The notes beneath the pieces were generated by a model. It was not told where the DNA came from and did not search any database. It worked only from the letters and a program-made list of their open reading frames with translations. Below are positions 4,808 to 6,067 of a stretch of DNA of 6,067 nucleotides, in pieces. The DNA comes from JAWPNA01 sp045402695 (GTDB taxonomy: Bacteria; Acidobacteriota; Polarisedimenticolia; JACPZX01; DASXTC01): assembly GCA_045402695.1 (NCBI GenBank), contig JAWPNA010000353.1:1-6067 (forward strand), given 5' to 3'. A program made the position numbers and the translations under genes. How positions within the stretch are numbered: the stretch's first letter is position 1; each line of letters begins with the position of its first letter.

Positions 4808-6067
4808 TGCTGCTCGCGGCGGCGCTCATGGCTGTGCTCACGACAGCGGTGCCCGCGGGCGCGAACCTCTCGCCCGCGCAGGCCTACCGGGAGATCTACG
4901 ATCGATATCGGGGCAGTGTCGTCCCCATCACATACACGTTGAGACCCAAGGAGAAGCCGACCGGCGGCGAGGGACTCAAAGTGGAGGACGCCGTCTGCGG
5001 CGTGATCGTCACCGACGACGGGCTCATCGTCACGACGGCCGACCCGTTCCCCGATCAAAGCGGAGATCCACGGACCACGCTTTCCCCCGTGGAATTCAAA
5101 GTGAGGCTGCGCGGGGGCCGTCCGTTGGACGCGGAGGCGGTCGGGCTGGACCGCGACAAGAACCTCGCCTTCCTGAAGCTGAAGAACCCCCCGCGGGACC
5201 TTCGCGCCCCCCGCTTCGATCCCGGCGCTGCGTTGCAGATCGGAGACGAGGTCGTCGTCCTCGGTCTCATGTCGAAGGAATACGACTACCTCCCCACCTT
5301 CCACGCCGCGGTGGTCAACGCCGTCGTCGAGAGCCCGAGGCTGATGTACAGCCTCGATCTCTACATCCAGGATCTGAGCATCGGCGGATTGGTGGTGTCA
5401 CGCGCGGGCGTGCCAGTAGGCATCGTCGGCGAGGACCTTCTCAAGGACCAGCCGACGGGAGAGAAGATGCCGCCCAACGCCCTCTCGATCCTGGGATCCT
5501 TCGCTCATGGCGTCCCGGTCGGGTACCCACTGGTGTTCCCCTATTCGCTCCTCGCGGCCGGCATCTCATCGCCTCCCGCGATCGAGGCCGAAGAGAAACG
5601 CTCCTGGCTCGGCATCGTGATGCAGCCCCTCAACGAGGACTTGATCGAATACTGGAAGCTGGACGTCGAGGGGGGGATCATCATCAGCTCCGTGGTTGAA
5701 GGCTCTCCCGCCGAGAAGGCGGGCCTGCAGCCGGCCGACATGCTGGTCGCCTTGCAGGGCGAGCCGCTGCGCATCACCAAGGATGAAGATCTGGCTGCGT
5801 TCAGGCGTCGGATCGAGCGGATGGGTGTCGGCACCCAGGTGGACCTGGTGCTCCTTCGTCGGGGTGAACGTCGCAACGTGTCGCTGCCTCTCGGGGAGGC
5901 GCCGAAAACGGCATGGACGGCGGAGGAATTCAAGGACGATGATCTGGGCCTCACCGTGCGCGAGATCACGATCGATGATCTTCAACGACAGAACCTGGAT
6001 CCGGACACTCGAGGAGTGGTGGTCTCCGAGATGGAGCAGGCCGGCTGGTCCCAGCTCGCAGGCCTCC
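4804..6067 (+). CDS. HtrA-like pseudoprotease (catalytically degenerate trypsin domain plus PDZ domains), 3'-truncated by window edge
   Basis: An open frame of 421 codons running off the window, starting at the ATG that overlaps the protease stop (ATGATG). A weak purine stretch, GGGACAGG (4792-4799), precedes it. Residues 1-20 look like a signal peptide (hydrophobic MMLLAAALMAVLTTAVP, likely cut after AGA), although it lacks the usual positive N-terminus and has no lipobox. Residues ~28-240 follow the trypsin-fold pattern of the upstream HtrA: CGVIVTDDGLIVTTAD aligns with SGVIFSPDGYVLTNTH, NLAFLKL with DLAVIKI, and DLSIGGLVV with DAAINPGNSGGPLV. The triad is therefore lost: Asp80 replaces His, Asn120 replaces Asp, and the serine loop is deleted. 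PDZ1 is intact (~266-360: RSWLGIVM, EGSPAEKAGLQPADMLVALQG). A second PDZ begins at ~380 (LGLTVREIT), matching WGFTVQEIT of the upstream PDZ2. There are no stops or frameshifts, so it is an expressed-looking gene rather than a decaying one. A non-proteolytic partner role is inferred. Confidence 0.85.
   Translation, partial: MMLLAAALMAVLTTAVPAGANLSPAQAYREIYDRYRGSVVPITYTLRPKEKPTGGEGLKVEDAVCGVIVTDDGLIVTTADPFPDQSGDPRTTLSPVEFKVRLRGGRPLDAEAVGLDRDKNLAFLKLKNPPRDLRAPRFDPGAALQIGDEVVVLGLMSKEYDYLPTFHAAVVNAVVESPRLMYSLDLYIQDLSIGGLVVSRAGVPVGIVGEDLLKDQPTGEKMPPNALSILGSFAHGVPVGYPLVFPYSLLAAGISSPPAIEAEEKRSWLGIVMQPLNEDLIEYWKLDVEGGIIISSVVEGSPAEKAGLQPADMLVALQGEPLRITKDEDLAAFRRRIERMGVGTQVDLVLLRRGERRNVSLPLGEAPKTAWTAEEFKDDDLGLTVREITIDDLQRQNLDPDTRGVVVSEMEQAGWSQLAGL

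Noticed and set aside
4804..6067. Second HtrA-like gene as a decaying pseudogene
   Set aside because: It has no stop or frameshift over 421 codons, keeps PDZ signatures and a leader, and is joined to the active gene by a precise overlap. Loss of catalysis looks functional rather than decay.

Overview
The window is about 6 kb of GC-rich bacterial DNA with four protein-coding regions and one overlapping partner gene, all on the + strand. I see no mobile element, tRNA, rRNA or CRISPR array. Three things suggest a Gram-negative, high-GC bacterium: the base composition, an Lpp-type signal peptide on an HtrA protease, and extended -10 promoter boxes almost touching the start codons. The general look is that of Acidobacteriota or related soil and sediment phyla. 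That placement is an impression, not something the sequence proves.

Region 1 (3-1921) is the end of a peptide-type ABC importer operon. It holds the C-terminal ~323 residues of a family 5 solute-binding protein, followed with a 4-base ATGA overlap by a complete DppB/OppB-like permease. No DppC-like permease or ATPase gene follows, so the remaining subunits must be upstream or elsewhere.

Region 2 (1922-3135) is a 104-base spacer and then rlmN, the radical-SAM 23S rRNA/tRNA adenosine C2-methyltransferase, with all of its key cysteines. The spacer contains a strong inverted repeat and a TGCTATAAT extended -10 box only 9 bases before the rlmN ATG, which suggests a leaderless mRNA.

Region 3 (3136-3394) is a gene-free spacer of 259 bases with one weak hairpin. 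It ends in a second extended -10-like box just before the next start codon.

Region 4 (3395-6067, running off the window) is the most interesting part. A complete HtrA/Deg-type lipoprotein protease (trypsin domain plus two PDZ domains, intact His-Asp-Ser triad) overlaps by ATGA with a second gene of the same trypsin-PDZ-PDZ layout. In the second gene all three catalytic residues are gone: His is replaced by Asp, Asp by Asn, and the GNSGG loop is deleted. The reading frame is nevertheless open and protein-like for 421 codons. This looks like a translationally coupled protease and pseudoprotease pair acting in the cell envelope. The pseudoprotease may be a regulatory, scaffolding or substrate-recognition subunit for the active one.
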